Assembly (NCBI GenBank): GCA_030429545.1
Contig: JAUIFF010000010.1
Location: 62,001 to 126,000 of the forward strand
Direction of reading: 5' to 3'
Length of the DNA: 64,000 bases
From: Polyangia bacterium
GTDB taxonomy: Bacteria > Myxococcota_A > Polyangia > Nannocystales > Nannocystaceae
A program made the translations under genes and the position numbers. Below, piece after piece: positions 9,995 through 20,260 of this stretch (the stretch's first letter is position 1; every line of letters starts with the position of its first letter). Under the pieces are notes generated by a model, which made no database searches, was not told where the DNA came from, and was given only the letters and a program-made list of their open reading frames with translations.

Positions 9995-10175
9995 GATGCC
10001 CTTCTCTTTCGCCACTCTCGCTGCGCGTACCTGTTCGAGAGCGCAGGGACGGTATCGGGAACGAGCCCGGCTGAACACTGAACATTTGAACAAAACGACC
10101 GGCCGGCCGACGATTCAATCGCACACTTCGCTACACAGCCAAACTGCGAAATAAGCGCGGTCAGATTAACGTGGC

Positions 10176-11237
10176 GTGCGACGGTCCTCTATCTTAGTCT
10201 GCCCTTTCGTGAGCCACAAACCGGACGACCCAGATCACCGCGGTCGCAACTACGGCGATGACAATGCGGGAGAGTCCCTTCGGAGACATCCGCAGGGGAG
10301 CGAGCGCAGGCCGATTCAGCTCGCCGACTCCTTCGCCCGCGCACGCGACATCTTGGCCGCCCTCGTCAAGAACACCCGCGATGGCGACACCCTGATCGTC
10401 GCCACCGACAGCAACGGTTTTCCGGTTACGCAAAAGGTTATCCAACGCCGGGGCGAGTCCCTCCCCCACGCCCTCGTGATCGGTCGCCACAACCGCTGCG
10501 CGCTGACCATCCCCAACGACAGTCGCGTCAGCCTGCGCCACATCCTGCTGACGGCCCGCTATGGAGCCAACCAGGTGCGCCTGCGCGGCTACGACCTAGG
10601 CGGACGTGCCGGCATTGTCCTCGCCGATGGCAAACGCGTGCCCGGGTTTTCGGCACTCGATCATGTTGCACTTACATTTGGTCAAACCGGCATGTTTGTG
10701 TTGCCGGGGGGCCGTGCCGGGGAGCGCCTGCTCGAGGGCACGATCGACCAAGCATTTCGCCGCATCACCGGCATCAGTCCCGACGGCGCCGGCGTGCGCC
10801 TGGCCCAGTCGGCAATGGCCGAACCGTCGGTCGCGCAAATCGGCGGTTACCGCCCAGTCCACGTCGATGCCAGGCCGCGCTCCTGGGGCGTGTTGCGGCT
10901 GCGCTCGCTCAAGGGCAAGCCCGACCGCGACAACCAGCGTACCCTCGAAGTCGACGAAGAACAGCTCAACCGCGGGTTGCTGATTGGCCGCTACAGCGAC
11001 CGCTGCTCGCTGGCCGGGGCCGGCCGCAACCTTTCCCGTGTACATGCACTGGTCACCCGCGACGGCTCCTCGTCGTCGCTACTCGTGTACGACTTGGCGA
11101 GCACCAACGGCGTGCGTCCAGGCCCCGAAACCGAGGGCCCAAGCCACGCAGTCGTCCGCCTGCGCCAGGACGACCCGGTGATGCTCGGTCACTTTGAACT
11201 CAGCTGGGTACCCGCGCCCGAGCTCAACCTTCACTGA
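10176..11237 (+). CDS. protein with two FHA domains
   Basis: FHA domains bind phosphothreonine peptides, so this is a likely partner of Ser/Thr kinases. FHA 1 is at about residues 98-170 (VIGRHNRCALTIPNDSRVSL, then RH) and FHA 2 at about 268-345 (LLIGRYSDRCSL, NLSRVHALVTRD, YDLASTNGV). The second domain keeps the GR, S-x-x-H and N-G core residues and the first is nearly complete. The start is uncertain: the first ~45 residues do not look like part of a domain. The 3' end overlaps the convergent toxin gene by seven bases. Confidence 0.8.
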   Translation: MRRSSILVCPFVSHKPDDPDHRGRNYGDDNAGESLRRHPQGSERRPIQLADSFARARDILAALVKNTRDGDTLIVATDSNGFPVTQKVIQRRGESLPHALVIGRHNRCALTIPNDSRVSLRHILLTARYGANQVRLRGYDLGGRAGIVLADGKRVPGFSALDHVALTFGQTGMFVLPGGRAGERLLEGTIDQAFRRITGISPDGAGVRLAQSAMAEPSVAQIGGYRPVHVDARPRSWGVLRLRSLKGKPDRDNQRTLEVDEEQLNRGLLIGRYSDRCSLAGAGRNLSRVHALVTRDGSSSSLLVYDLASTNGVRPGPETEGPSHAVVRLRQDDPVMLGHFELSWVPAPELNLH

Positions 11238-11566
11238 AAAGCCAAGCGATCGCGCCAGTAGCTCGGCTTTCGTGCGCGATGAGCTATTGCATAGACAACG
11301 ATTGTACCATCGTGACAGCCGGCGATGATGTCGTAACGAAAACGCCGAAGCGAAAACTTTCGTACAGGTAGTTCGAGACATGTCGGAAGGCGAGCACCGC
11401 TCTCGGGAAACTGACGCACCTGCTCCAGTGTTAAGAACACTTCCCCCTCAAACATCTCGCCGTACCCACCGCGGCAGTCCTCCAGATAGACCAATGCCTC
11501 GACATATTCGAGTCGAGCCGCGGGGTGAAAGCGGACCTTTTGGACGTGAGCTGAGGCCTGAGACAT
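11231..11566 (-). CDS. RelE/ParE-superfamily toxin
   Basis: ParE/RelE toxins inhibit gyrase or cleave mRNA at ribosomes. The core matches the family: HPAARLEYVEALVYLE near the N-terminus, FPESGARLPTCLELPVRKFS, LRRFRYDIIAGCHDGTIVVY and AIAHRARKPSYWRDRL at the end. With the ATG at 11566 it is 111 aa. The first codons (MSQASAHVQK) are encoded by the arm of a hairpin repeat, so the element seems to have supplied the start. The frame continues upstream to 11671 through the repeat. The cognate antitoxin is 215 bp upstream instead of immediately adjacent. Confidence 0.82.
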   Translation of the reverse strand: MSQASAHVQKVRFHPAARLEYVEALVYLEDCRGGYGEMFEGEVFLTLEQVRQFPESGARLPTCLELPVRKFSLRRFRYDIIAGCHDGTIVVYAIAHRARKPSYWRDRLAFQ

Positions 11567-11766
11567 GACGCTGAAGTGGGCTACTGCAAATGGCTCAGGG
11601 CCAAACGAACCAAGAAGTCTCGCGCCAAGCTGCGAATGGCTCAGGGCCAGACGAACCAAGTCTCGCGCCAAGGATCGCGGAGGGCTTTTGGGCGTGAACT
11701 GAGGCCTGAGACATGACGCTGTAGTGGGCTACTGCAAATGGCTCAGGCCCAGTTCACGTCCAAAAG
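11537..11766. repeat. two hairpin-repeat copies inserted between antitoxin and toxin
   Basis: Copy A (about 11537-11606) and copy B (11685-11766) share TGAGGCCTGAGACATGACGC and TGGGCTACTGCAAATGGCTC at 148-bp spacing. Copy B is a nearly perfect inverted repeat: its 26-nt left arm at 11685-11710 pairs with 11742-11766 (one mismatch, one bulge), and an apical stem GTAG-TGGG-CTAC lies at 11721-11732. Copy A has lost its right arm. Between them lies a smaller tandem duplication (ATGGCTCAGGGCCAAACGAA near 11590 and again near 11637). The apical core CTGTAG-N4-CTACTGCAA is also found in the hairpin at 2540-2621. Confidence 0.85.
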
Positions 11767-11781
11767 AACCCGCGCGGACCT

Positions 11782-12027
11782 TCACGGGTAACGCAAGAGG
11801 GACTCGCGGCCCGCCTGCTTGACCTGCTCCCACGACACAAGCTCGACTTCACCGCGGCGAACCTGAGCGACCCGGCGCTGGAGTTCTTCGGCCCACGCCT
11901 GCTCGCTCTCAACTGCTTGTGCTTCGCCCGCGGTAAGGCTATCCAACAACGCTTCGGCAAATTCCCGGCGCTCGGGCTCTGGGAGAGCGAGCGCCGCGGA
12001 GAGGAGTTTTTGTCCGATGGCCGTCAT
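11782..12027 (-). CDS. addiction-module antitoxin, RelE/ParE partner
   Basis: This 81-aa protein matches the short putative addiction-module component family that pairs with RelE/ParE-like toxins. It has the pattern LLSAALALPEPERREFAEAL, then LDSLTAGEAQ and a C-terminal WAEELQRRVAQVRRGEVEL, with VSWEQVK. The N-terminal helix-loop-helix is the usual dimerisation part and the C-terminal helix binds the toxin. It lies upstream of the toxin on the same strand, as usual, but the pair is separated by repeats. Confidence 0.82.
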   Translation of the reverse strand: MTAIGQKLLSAALALPEPERREFAEALLDSLTAGEAQAVESEQAWAEELQRRVAQVRRGEVELVSWEQVKQAGRESLLRYP

Positions 12028-12041
12028 GCGCCCAGGTTAGA

Positions 12042-12278
12042 TCAAATTGCGGGTAACGACCACTCCACTCGCTCGAAGTAACCCGGCGACTCGGGGCATT
12101 TCACGACCAGCCCTGCCATGGGACCCGTGAACATTTGCCGAAGTTCTCGCGCTTGCCCGTCGACCGATGCGATGTCCAAGTCTGTGTGAGCGCTTGCATA
12201 TCCACCGGTGTCCGCGGGGCCCGTCGGGCGATCGGATAGCCAGCCAAATTTGAGAATCTCCACATCACCGCGCCGCAC
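12042..12278 (-). CDS. possible short hypothetical protein upstream of the antitoxin
   Basis: The family is not recognised. The frame from a GTG at 12278 reads RRGDVEILKFGWLSDRPTG and ends SPGYFERVEWSLPAI. It is open further upstream to 12485, but that extension would overlap the sdhC start antisense and is Arg-rich. It could be a small gene or a remnant, or nothing at all: the 456 bp between the antitoxin and sdhC must also hold both divergent promoters. Confidence 0.22.
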   Translation of the reverse strand: MRRGDVEILKFGWLSDRPTGPADTGGYASAHTDLDIASVDGQARELRQMFTGPMAGLVVKCPESPGYFERVEWSLPAI

Positions 12279-12483
12279 CTGCGGTCGCCTAGGCCGTCGG
12301 GTTTGACGTGATTCACGGGTGCCAAAGCGTCCCCCACGTCGCTGATGGATCAACTTCCGCGCCTGCGCAAATCGCCCGCTCGCCAGGGCTTCGACTTTTG
12401 CCACAGCCACCGCGATCTGTGCTATTTGCCCATGCACAGGCGGTCGCTCCTCTTCCCCACGCAGCCGCCGGATCGCTCGAACC

Positions 12484-13242
12484 ATGAGTCAAGCCAACAA
12501 CTCGCGCCTGCTCGCGGTGATGAACTCGACCATCGGCCTCAAGCTCGTGATGGCCACCACCGGGTTTGTCCTCGTGGGGTTTGTTGTCGCCCACATGCTG
12601 GGCAACCTCCAGATTTATCTGGGGCCCACGGTTTTCAATGACTATGCACAGATGATGCAGAGTACCAAGCTCGTGTGGGTGCTGCGCCTCATCATGCTCG
12701 GAGCTATCGCTGGCCATATCGCCGCGGCTTCGCGGCTGACCATGCGCAACGCCGAGTCACGCGAAAACGAGTACGAGGCGTCGCTCAAGTCCCAAACCAG
12801 CTCGGCCGCAGGCAAGTTGATGATGCACACCGGCATCATCCTGTTGATCTTCATCGTCGTGCACCTGGGCCACTTCACCGTCGGTCTCATCCAGCCCGAA
12901 AACTTCCACTTCCAAGAGATGTTGCAGGGCAACGTCTGGGTTCGCGTCCCCGAGGGCTTCGACACCAGCACCCTGGCTGCCAGCGAGCTGCGCCACGACG
13001 CCTACACGATGTTTGTCCGTGGCTTCCAAGGCCCGGCCATGGCCCTGTTTTACATCGTCTGTAACTGCGCGGTGATGTTCCACCTCTACCACGCAGTCGC
13101 CAGCATGTTTGCCACCTTGGGCCTGAGCAACCGCGACTCGCGGGGCCTGTTCAAGTTGGTGGGTATCAAAATCGCCGTGCTTGTACTGCTCGGCAACATC
13201 TCCTTCCCGATCGCTGTCCAGCTGGGCTTTGTCCACCTGTAA
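12484..13242 (+). CDS. sdhC: succinate dehydrogenase cytochrome b558 subunit
   Basis: This is the membrane anchor of succinate:quinone oxidoreductase; it binds heme b and passes electrons to quinone. The protein (252 aa) has five hydrophobic helices, including GLKLVMATTGFVLVGFVVAH, LMMHTGIILLIFIVVHLGHF and the last, IKIAVLVLLGNISFPIAVQL. Histidines in the helices (VVAHMLGN, IVVHLGH, VMFHLYHAVASM) are candidate heme ligands. A single large five-helix subunit is the diheme b558 type of Bacillus, Wolinella and deltaproteobacteria, usually linked to menaquinone. It is followed by sdhA (39 bp) and sdhB. Confidence 0.93.
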   Translation: MSQANNSRLLAVMNSTIGLKLVMATTGFVLVGFVVAHMLGNLQIYLGPTVFNDYAQMMQSTKLVWVLRLIMLGAIAGHIAAASRLTMRNAESRENEYEASLKSQTSSAAGKLMMHTGIILLIFIVVHLGHFTVGLIQPENFHFQEMLQGNVWVRVPEGFDTSTLAASELRHDAYTMFVRGFQGPAMALFYIVCNCAVMFHLYHAVASMFATLGLSNRDSRGLFKLVGIKIAVLVLLGNISFPIAVQLGFVHL

Positions 13243-13281
13243 CCCCGACCCGCGACGCGTCGCCCCAGGAGTATCCGCGAC

Positions 13282-15198
<1,917 letters not shown>

Positions 15199-15210
15199 GG
15201 CGACAGACTG

Positions 15211-15969
15211 ATGGCGAAGTCGATGAAAATTACCGTTCGTGTGTGGCGACAAACCGGCCCCGACGCTCCCGGCCACCTAGAGGAGCATCTCGTGCCCAAT
15301 GTCGGCCCGGATATGTCGTTTTTGGAGATGCTCGACGTCCTCAACGAGCACCTTATCGAAACCGGCAAAACCCCAATCGCCTTTGACCACGACTGCCGCG
15401 AGGGTATCTGCGGCGCTTGCTCGATGGTCATCAACGGCAGTCCCCACGGCCCCCGCAAGGCCACCACAACCTGTCAGTTGCATATGCGCTCATTCGACGA
15501 TGGCGATGTCATCACGATCGAGCCGTGGCGGGCCAAGGCCTTCCCCATCGTCAAGGACCTTGTGGTCGACCGCAGCTCATTCGACCGGATTATCTCGTCG
15601 GGTGGGTATGTCTCGGTCAACACCGGTGGCGCCCCCGATGCCAACGCGATTCCAATTGGCAAGGCCGACGCCGACGAGGCCTTCGACTACGCGGCCTGTA
15701 TCGGCTGTGGTGCCTGTGTCGCCGCCTGCCCCAACGCCTCGGCCATGCTGTTTGTCGGCGCCAAGGTGGCCCACCTAGCCAAGATGCCCCAGGGCCAGGT
15801 CGAACGCGGCAAGCGGGTCCTCAACATGATCCAAACCATGGACAACGAGGGCTTTGGCTCGTGTACCAACCACGGCGAGTGTTCGGCCTCCTGCCCCAAG
15901 GAGATCAACCTCGACGCCATTGCCACGCTCAACCGCGAGTTCATGCGGGCGAGCCTGTTTGGCAAATAG
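15211..15969 (+). CDS. sdhB: succinate dehydrogenase iron-sulfur subunit
   Basis: SdhB relays electrons from FAD to quinone through three Fe-S clusters. The plant-type ferredoxin domain has HDCREGICGACSMVINGSPH with a distal Cys in TTTCQLHM for [2Fe-2S]. The C-terminal domain has CIGCGACVAACPNASAML and GFGSCTNHGECSASCPKEIN for the [4Fe-4S] and [3Fe-4S] clusters. It is the last gene of the operon, followed 22 bp later by a strong terminator. Confidence 0.97.
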   Translation: MAKSMKITVRVWRQTGPDAPGHLEEHLVPNVGPDMSFLEMLDVLNEHLIETGKTPIAFDHDCREGICGACSMVINGSPHGPRKATTTCQLHMRSFDDGDVITIEPWRAKAFPIVKDLVVDRSSFDRIISSGGYVSVNTGGAPDANAIPIGKADADEAFDYAACIGCGACVAACPNASAMLFVGAKVAHLAKMPQGQVERGKRVLNMIQTMDNEGFGSCTNHGECSASCPKEINLDAIATLNREFMRASLFGK

Positions 15970-15991
15970 CCTCAGCGAACGCCCGGTTTTG

Positions 15992-16023
15992 AAAATCCGC
16001 TTCCCACCTGGGAGGCGGATTTT
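15992..16023 (+). terminator. rho-independent terminator after sdhB
   Basis: AAAATCCGCTTCCCA pairs with TGGGAGGCGGATTTT across a two-base loop, with one G-T pair. The A- and T-flanked stem can work on both strands and so probably also serves the small convergent gene at 16046-16231. Confidence 0.85.
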
Positions 16024-16045
16024 GCTTATACAAACTCCAACGAAC

Positions 16046-16231
16046 TCACCGCTGGTAAAACAGGGTAATCGTCAGGCAGTGAAACTCCGAGTCCGAGCTT
16101 TGGGTAACGATTTTGTCGACGATCTTGGCGTCGGGGTGTTTGGCGATCCACTCCGTGATCCGCTCGCTAATCTGCTCGCGCTCCCAAGCCTTGGTGGCGG
16201 AGAATACCTTCACTCCGTTGAACTGCTCCAT
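16046..16231 (-). CDS. conserved-looking 61-aa protein of unknown function
   Basis: The small protein reads MEQFNGVKVFSATKAWEREQ, then ISERITEWIAKHPDAKIVDK and SEFHCLTITLFYQR. The pattern of helix then two strands resembles short single-domain proteins seen next to housekeeping genes in myxobacteria, but I cannot name the family. The start ATG is preceded by a purine-rich CAGGGGGAC, a good ribosome-binding site. It is convergent with sdhB and shares its terminator. Confidence 0.7.
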   Translation of the reverse strand: MEQFNGVKVFSATKAWEREQISERITEWIAKHPDAKIVDKIVTQSSDSEFHCLTITLFYQR

Positions 16232-16344
16232 GTCCCCCTGACCTTCCGCAAATTTGTATCGACAATTCTACACCGTCGCCTGAGCTTGTACAATCACGAG
16301 TCTGTGACTTGGCTTCGGCACAGCCAAGCGAATGAGGTAATCCA

Positions 16345-17313
16345 TTGAGTATACACACTGATTCAGAGGATGTTGCCTGGGCAACGATTCGCGCCACACT
16401 TGTACCCGCATGTTTTTCGGGCGAAGACCCGGCCTCGGCTCTCGACCGGCTAGAGGGCCTGGCTGCGGTCGTCGCCGAGGACCCGCGCGTCGGCGGGGTT
16501 GAAACCCGGGACCCGACAACCCTCGAGTTTGCCTGCGAAATTCCCGAGCTCATCGTCTACACCACACCAGCCGCAGTCGCCGACCTGAGCAACCGGGTCA
16601 GCGAGCTCGCCCCCACCCTCGGTTTGCAACTCGAAGTCGGTTCTAGCGTGCACAACGACGACAGCTGGCGCGACCACTGGAAGACGTTTTACCGCTCACA
16701 GGTGTTTGGCGACGGGACCTTGCTGCTGCGCCCAAGTTGGATCGAGCGCACGCCGTCCGACCCAAAACTCGAAGTTGTGATCGACCCCGGTCGGGCGTTT
16801 GGCACTGGCCTGCACGAGTCGACACGGCTGTGCCTCGAGGTCCTCGCTGGCATCCTCAACCGCCATTACCAAGTCGACGCCCCACCCCTGTCGATGCTCG
16901 ACCTAGGCTGCGGCTCGGGCATCCTCTCGCTGGCAGCTGCCCGCCTGTTTGACACCCTCGACAACATCATCGCCGTCGACATCGACCCCGAGGCCGCTAC
17001 CACCACCCGCGAAAATGCCGAGCTCAACGGCCTCGGCGACCGCCTGAAGGCGATTGCCGGTACGGTCAGCGACCTCGACCTCGGCGAAGGGTTCTCGCTG
17101 GTGGTCGCCAACATCCGCCCCAAGGTCCTGATCCCCGACGCTGCCGCGATTAAGGCAACCGTCGCGCCCCATTGTTTTTTGGTGCTCAGCGGGATCTTGA
17201 CCGACGAAGCGAGCGAGGTGGCACAGGCCTACAAGACGCCGGAGTTCAAATTGGTCGCCAGCCCCGAGCAGGGCGATTGGTGTGCCCTCGTATTTCGGCG
17301 GGTGCCCGCATGA
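16345..17313 (+). CDS. prmA: ribosomal protein L11 methyltransferase
   Basis: PrmA trimethylates amino groups of ribosomal protein L11 using S-adenosylmethionine. The N-terminal substrate-recognition domain is followed by DPGRAFGTGLHESTRLCLEV, the SAM motif I MLDLGCGSGILSLAAARLF, IIAVDIDPEAATTTRENAEL and the catalytic-type LVVANIRPKVLIP (VANI in most members). The length of 322 aa is normal. The start is a TTG at 16345 with GAGGT upstream, so the exact start is less certain. Its stop overlaps the rsmE start (ATGA). Confidence 0.92.
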   Translation: MSIHTDSEDVAWATIRATLVPACFSGEDPASALDRLEGLAAVVAEDPRVGGVETRDPTTLEFACEIPELIVYTTPAAVADLSNRVSELAPTLGLQLEVGSSVHNDDSWRDHWKTFYRSQVFGDGTLLLRPSWIERTPSDPKLEVVIDPGRAFGTGLHESTRLCLEVLAGILNRHYQVDAPPLSMLDLGCGSGILSLAAARLFDTLDNIIAVDIDPEAATTTRENAELNGLGDRLKAIAGTVSDLDLGEGFSLVVANIRPKVLIPDAAAIKATVAPHCFLVLSGILTDEASEVAQAYKTPEFKLVASPEQGDWCALVFRRVPA

Positions 17314-18011
17314 GCCTACGGGTGTTTGGCCCCGCGCAGGCCACCTGGGAAGCTGGCGGTGAGCTTGTCCTCGACCGCCAGGAGTCCCACTACCTGTGCA
17401 AGGTGCGGCGCGCACGTCAGCATGCGCGTATCGATGTGTTTGATGGCCAAGGCGGTATTTGGCAGGCAGAGGTTGTCAAACTCGATGCACGTGCAACAAC
17501 CCTACGGCTCGACGCCCCCCTGACCTGCCAACAACCTGCCCGTGAGGTCACCCTTATTCTCGGGGCGCCGGCTGGCCCAGCATTGCTCGACGCCCTCACC
17601 CGGGCAAGCGAAGCCGGTGCCAGTACGATCGCAATTGTGCATATGCAGCGAAGCCAGGCGGGACGGCCCAAGGACGAACGGATCGCCCGCGTGCTGCTGG
17701 CTGCCCAGCGGCAATGCGGCCGTCCACTGCCGCCGCGCATTGTTTGGCCAGCCAGCCTCGAAGCCTGCACCCAACCACACGCTGACAGCTGGGACCTATT
17801 TGCATGGACGGGTGAGCGCGCGGCAGTCAGCAAGCCCACCGGTAAAACCGGCCCCGCACGCCTTGTCATCGGCCCTGAGGGGGGTCTTCATTCAACCGAA
17901 GTCGAGCTGCTACGGGCACACGGCTTTGCCCCCGTAGGCCTTGGCCCCTGGGTTCAGCGCACCGAGACTGCCGTTGCCACCGGACTCGCCCGGGTGTTGT
18001 TGACCGAGTAA
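17310..18011 (+). CDS. rsmE: 16S rRNA (uracil-1498-N3) methyltransferase
   Basis: RsmE methylates U1498 of 16S rRNA. This SPOUT-fold protein begins MSLRVFGPAQATW and has the conserved early segment LDRQESHYLCKVRRA. The knot region is LVIGPEGGLHSTEVELLRAH, then GFAPVGLGPWVQRTETAVAT. Most members read LGxRILRTETA here, so QRTETA is a mild variation. The ATG at 17310 overlaps the prmA stop, the usual arrangement for this pair, and is chosen over the longer frame starting at 17172. Confidence 0.93.
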   Translation: MSLRVFGPAQATWEAGGELVLDRQESHYLCKVRRARQHARIDVFDGQGGIWQAEVVKLDARATTLRLDAPLTCQQPAREVTLILGAPAGPALLDALTRASEAGASTIAIVHMQRSQAGRPKDERIARVLLAAQRQCGRPLPPRIVWPASLEACTQPHADSWDLFAWTGERAAVSKPTGKTGPARLVIGPEGGLHSTEVELLRAHGFAPVGLGPWVQRTETAVATGLARVLLTE

Positions 18012-18021
18012 GCCCCGCGAC

Positions 18022-18351
18022 TCACGGCCAGCGATTGGGCGGCGTATACCCAATGAGCTGCCAGTACTTGTGCCGCGGCTCAGCCCGCCGCCAGTGCACC
18101 CCATGCCGCCAGTGAAACCACCATCCGTGAAGCACGGCCATCGCTAGGGTGAGCGCGACAAGACAGCCGTAGAAGCTCGCGCGGCCAAAAACCATATGGA
18201 CACACATCAATATGGTTGTAAGTACAGCAAATTTACCAAGTCTGCGCCAACCGGGCACATGGGCCTCGTACGCCGAGAAAATGATCTGACCTAACAGCCA
18301 TCCCAAAATCAAAATCACGAGGTCGAACGCGAGGTTTGAGCTGATCTGCAT
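18022..18351 (-). CDS. small integral membrane protein, unknown function
   Basis: From the ATG at 18351 (MQISSNLAFDLVILILGWLL) this ~109-aa protein has about three hydrophobic helices, including FAVLTTILMCVHMVFG and GCLVALTLAMAVLHGWWFHW. It ends in a polar tail with Trp/Tyr-rich EPRHKYWQLIGYTPPNRWP. The positive-inside pattern (RRLGKF) suggests a real membrane protein. It is convergent with rsmE. A TTG 15 bases upstream is an alternative start. Confidence 0.65.
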   Translation of the reverse strand: MQISSNLAFDLVILILGWLLGQIIFSAYEAHVPGWRRLGKFAVLTTILMCVHMVFGRASFYGCLVALTLAMAVLHGWWFHWRHGVHWRRAEPRHKYWQLIGYTPPNRWP

Positions 18352-18367
18352 ATACCTTGGTGCCAAA

Positions 18368-18397
18368 CAAAAAACGCCAGAGCGGGTGCCCTGGCGC
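18368..18397 (-). terminator. rho-independent terminator for the 18429-19490 gene
   Basis: Read on the minus strand, CGCCAG, a ten-base GC-rich loop and CTGGCG are followed by six T. It sits about 30 bp past the stop of the minus-strand gene at 18429, as expected for an intrinsic terminator. Confidence 0.8.
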
Positions 18398-18428
18398 CTT
18401 TACTTGTCGGCCTATCTGGCCTGGGAGG

Positions 18429-19490
18429 TTACTCCTCGACGGGGTCGGGCGTTCCCTCGACGATGTTGCCGTTTTCATCATAGACAACGTCCGAGCCGCC
18501 GAGCACGTCACCGACATCGTCGCTGAACTTCTCGTCCTCTTTGATGTTGGGCAGGCGTTCGCCAATCGAAGTCTCGATGTTGCCGTCGACCACCGAAATC
18601 ACGTACACGCCGTGGACAGCCGACTGGTTGAAGGTACGAATCTTCTCGTCCTTCTCCGAGGTCCACTCGTTGTAGCGCAGTAGCGGACGGGCGGTTTTCG
18701 GGTCCTGTTTGACCTTCTCTTCGGGGTTGATGCCGAACCATTCTTTGAATGTCTTTTCGGTCACCTCTTCGTAGGTCTTGCCGGGCCACTTCTCAGTGTT
18801 GAAGGCGTAGACGATCTTCCACAGCCCGCCATCTTTGAAGAAGTAAAACTTGCGCAGGGTCCCGTCGCGGATCCAGACCATCTCCTCGCCGTTGTCATCC
18901 TCAAAATCGTATTGGATGAGGCTGACACCCCACTTGTGGCGGGAGGCGCTGGTGAACTTGACGTGCCCCTTCTTGAGCTCGTTGAGTTGCTCCTGTTTCC
19001 ACTTGCGGTTCCGGTCCTGCATCATCGGATCGGAGGTTTTCTTTTGTTTTTTGGCGTACTGGCGCTCGATCTTCTTGGAGAGCTGGGCCAGCACAGCCTC
19101 GGGGCCCATGCCCCATTCGTAGCCCTTGATCAGCGCTTTGACACCGAGCGAGGCCGACAGCTTGGGATTGCTGTCCACCATCTTGCACTTGCGTTTTTTG
19201 CCGCGACCCTTGCAAACCTCTTTGACCTCGGGTCGTTCGACCTTCTTGGCCGGTTCGCCAGAGTCTTCTTCGCCTAGCTCGCCCTCTCCTTCAGTGTCGT
19301 CGGCCGAGGCGTAGGACACCAGGTCGTCCTCGTTGTCCTCACTGACACCGGCTGGGGTTTCGTCTTTGTCACCGCCCAGGGACTCGTCGTCCTCGACCGG
19401 GGGTTTGGTTTCTTTCTTCTTGCAACCTGCGTCGGCGGCCAAGCTAAAGCTGAGCAGCGAAGCGATGATGAGAGAGCGCTTGAGCATCAT
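18429..19490 (-). CDS. secreted/lipoprotein-like acidic protein, unknown family
   Basis: This 353-aa protein starts at the ATG at 19490, with AGGAG seven bases upstream. An N-terminal signal (LKRSLIIASLLSFSLAADAG) is followed at once by C-KKKE, giving a lipobox-like DAGC. Next comes an acidic linker (about residues 30-75, Asp/Glu-rich) and a basic Cys-containing stretch (VCKGRGKKRKCKM). The folded part has an aromatic-rich region IRDGTLRKFYFFKDGGLWKI, followed by VYAFNTEKWPG. It is probably an envelope lipoprotein. No known domain is recognised. Confidence 0.8.
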   Translation of the reverse strand: MMLKRSLIIASLLSFSLAADAGCKKKETKPPVEDDESLGGDKDETPAGVSEDNEDDLVSYASADDTEGEGELGEEDSGEPAKKVERPEVKEVCKGRGKKRKCKMVDSNPKLSASLGVKALIKGYEWGMGPEAVLAQLSKKIERQYAKKQKKTSDPMMQDRNRKWKQEQLNELKKGHVKFTSASRHKWGVSLIQYDFEDDNGEEMVWIRDGTLRKFYFFKDGGLWKIVYAFNTEKWPGKTYEEVTEKTFKEWFGINPEEKVKQDPKTARPLLRYNEWTSEKDEKIRTFNQSAVHGVYVISVVDGNIETSIGERLPNIKEDEKFSDDVGDVLGGSDVVYDENGNIVEGTPDPVEE

Positions 19491-19709
19491 GTCTCCTGTA
19501 CGTTTGCGGACATTATCACGGCGCTTGGCGAGCGTCACGCTTCTGCCTAGCAGCCTGCGGTTTTTCTCGCGCCGTCTCGCGCAGAAGATTTTTCGAGGTT
19601 GGGTCACGAATCGCAGCTGTCGTGGTGCTGCTGGAAGATTCACGGGGCCTAACCTCGGTGAAAACGGCAACCGAGGTGGCCCGCCGAGAAAACCCACGGA
19701 CTGCCTAGC

Positions 19710-20141
19710 TCAGTCATCGAACTGCAGTTCGCCGCGGTCATCAAAAGAAAACATCGGACCCCATGCGACCTCCCAGTGATAGCCATCGGGATCGACAAAA
19801 TATCCGCTGTATCCACCCCAGAAAGTATCGTGAGCGGGCTTGACGATTCGCCCTCCGGACGCTGCCGCCCGCTGCAAGATCGCATCGACTTCGGATTTTT
19901 GGCGGACATTGTGAGCGAGCGTGATCCCACCAAACCCGTCGCTGACCGAAAGGTCTGGCGCGATGTCCCGCGCGAGTTGTTCGCGCGGGTACAGCGCAAA
20001 CCGGGTACCTGCAGTCTTAAAAAATGCGATCGAGGCGTCTTCGGCCGCGGTTGTCGGCAGACCGAGCCCGTCACGATAAAACCGAATTGCCCGGGGTAAA
20101 TCGCGGACGCCGAGGGTGATGATGCTGATCCGGGGTTCCAT
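19710..20141 (-). CDS. VOC (glyoxalase/bleomycin-resistance) superfamily protein
   Basis: This 143-aa single-module VOC protein has ISIITLGVRDLPRAIRFYRD, then GLGLPTTAAEDASIAFFKTA and the final GGYSGYFVDPDGYHWEVAWG. These proteins bind a divalent metal and act as lyases, dioxygenases or drug-binding proteins. The closest appearance is to the uncharacterised YaeR/PhnB-like glyoxalases, so the substrate is unknown. The internal ATG at 20141 (MEPRISIITLGV) is chosen because the upstream 26 codons are not VOC-like. Confidence 0.85.
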   Translation of the reverse strand: MEPRISIITLGVRDLPRAIRFYRDGLGLPTTAAEDASIAFFKTAGTRFALYPREQLARDIAPDLSVSDGFGGITLAHNVRQKSEVDAILQRAAASGGRIVKPAHDTFWGGYSGYFVDPDGYHWEVAWGPMFSFDDRGELQFDD

Positions 20142-20260
20142 TTCGCGCAGTATCACCGGTTCCAGCGGAAACTTCAACACGCCCACGGTATCGAAGCTCC
20201 TCGTAATTTGCACAAGCAACTATTATACTTGCCTATGCATAAAATTGGGTTATCGCCCAC

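Noticed and set aside
11567..11671. N-terminal extension of the ParE-like toxin
   Set aside because: The extra 35 residues are translated repeat DNA, and the family core begins shortly after the ATG at 11566.
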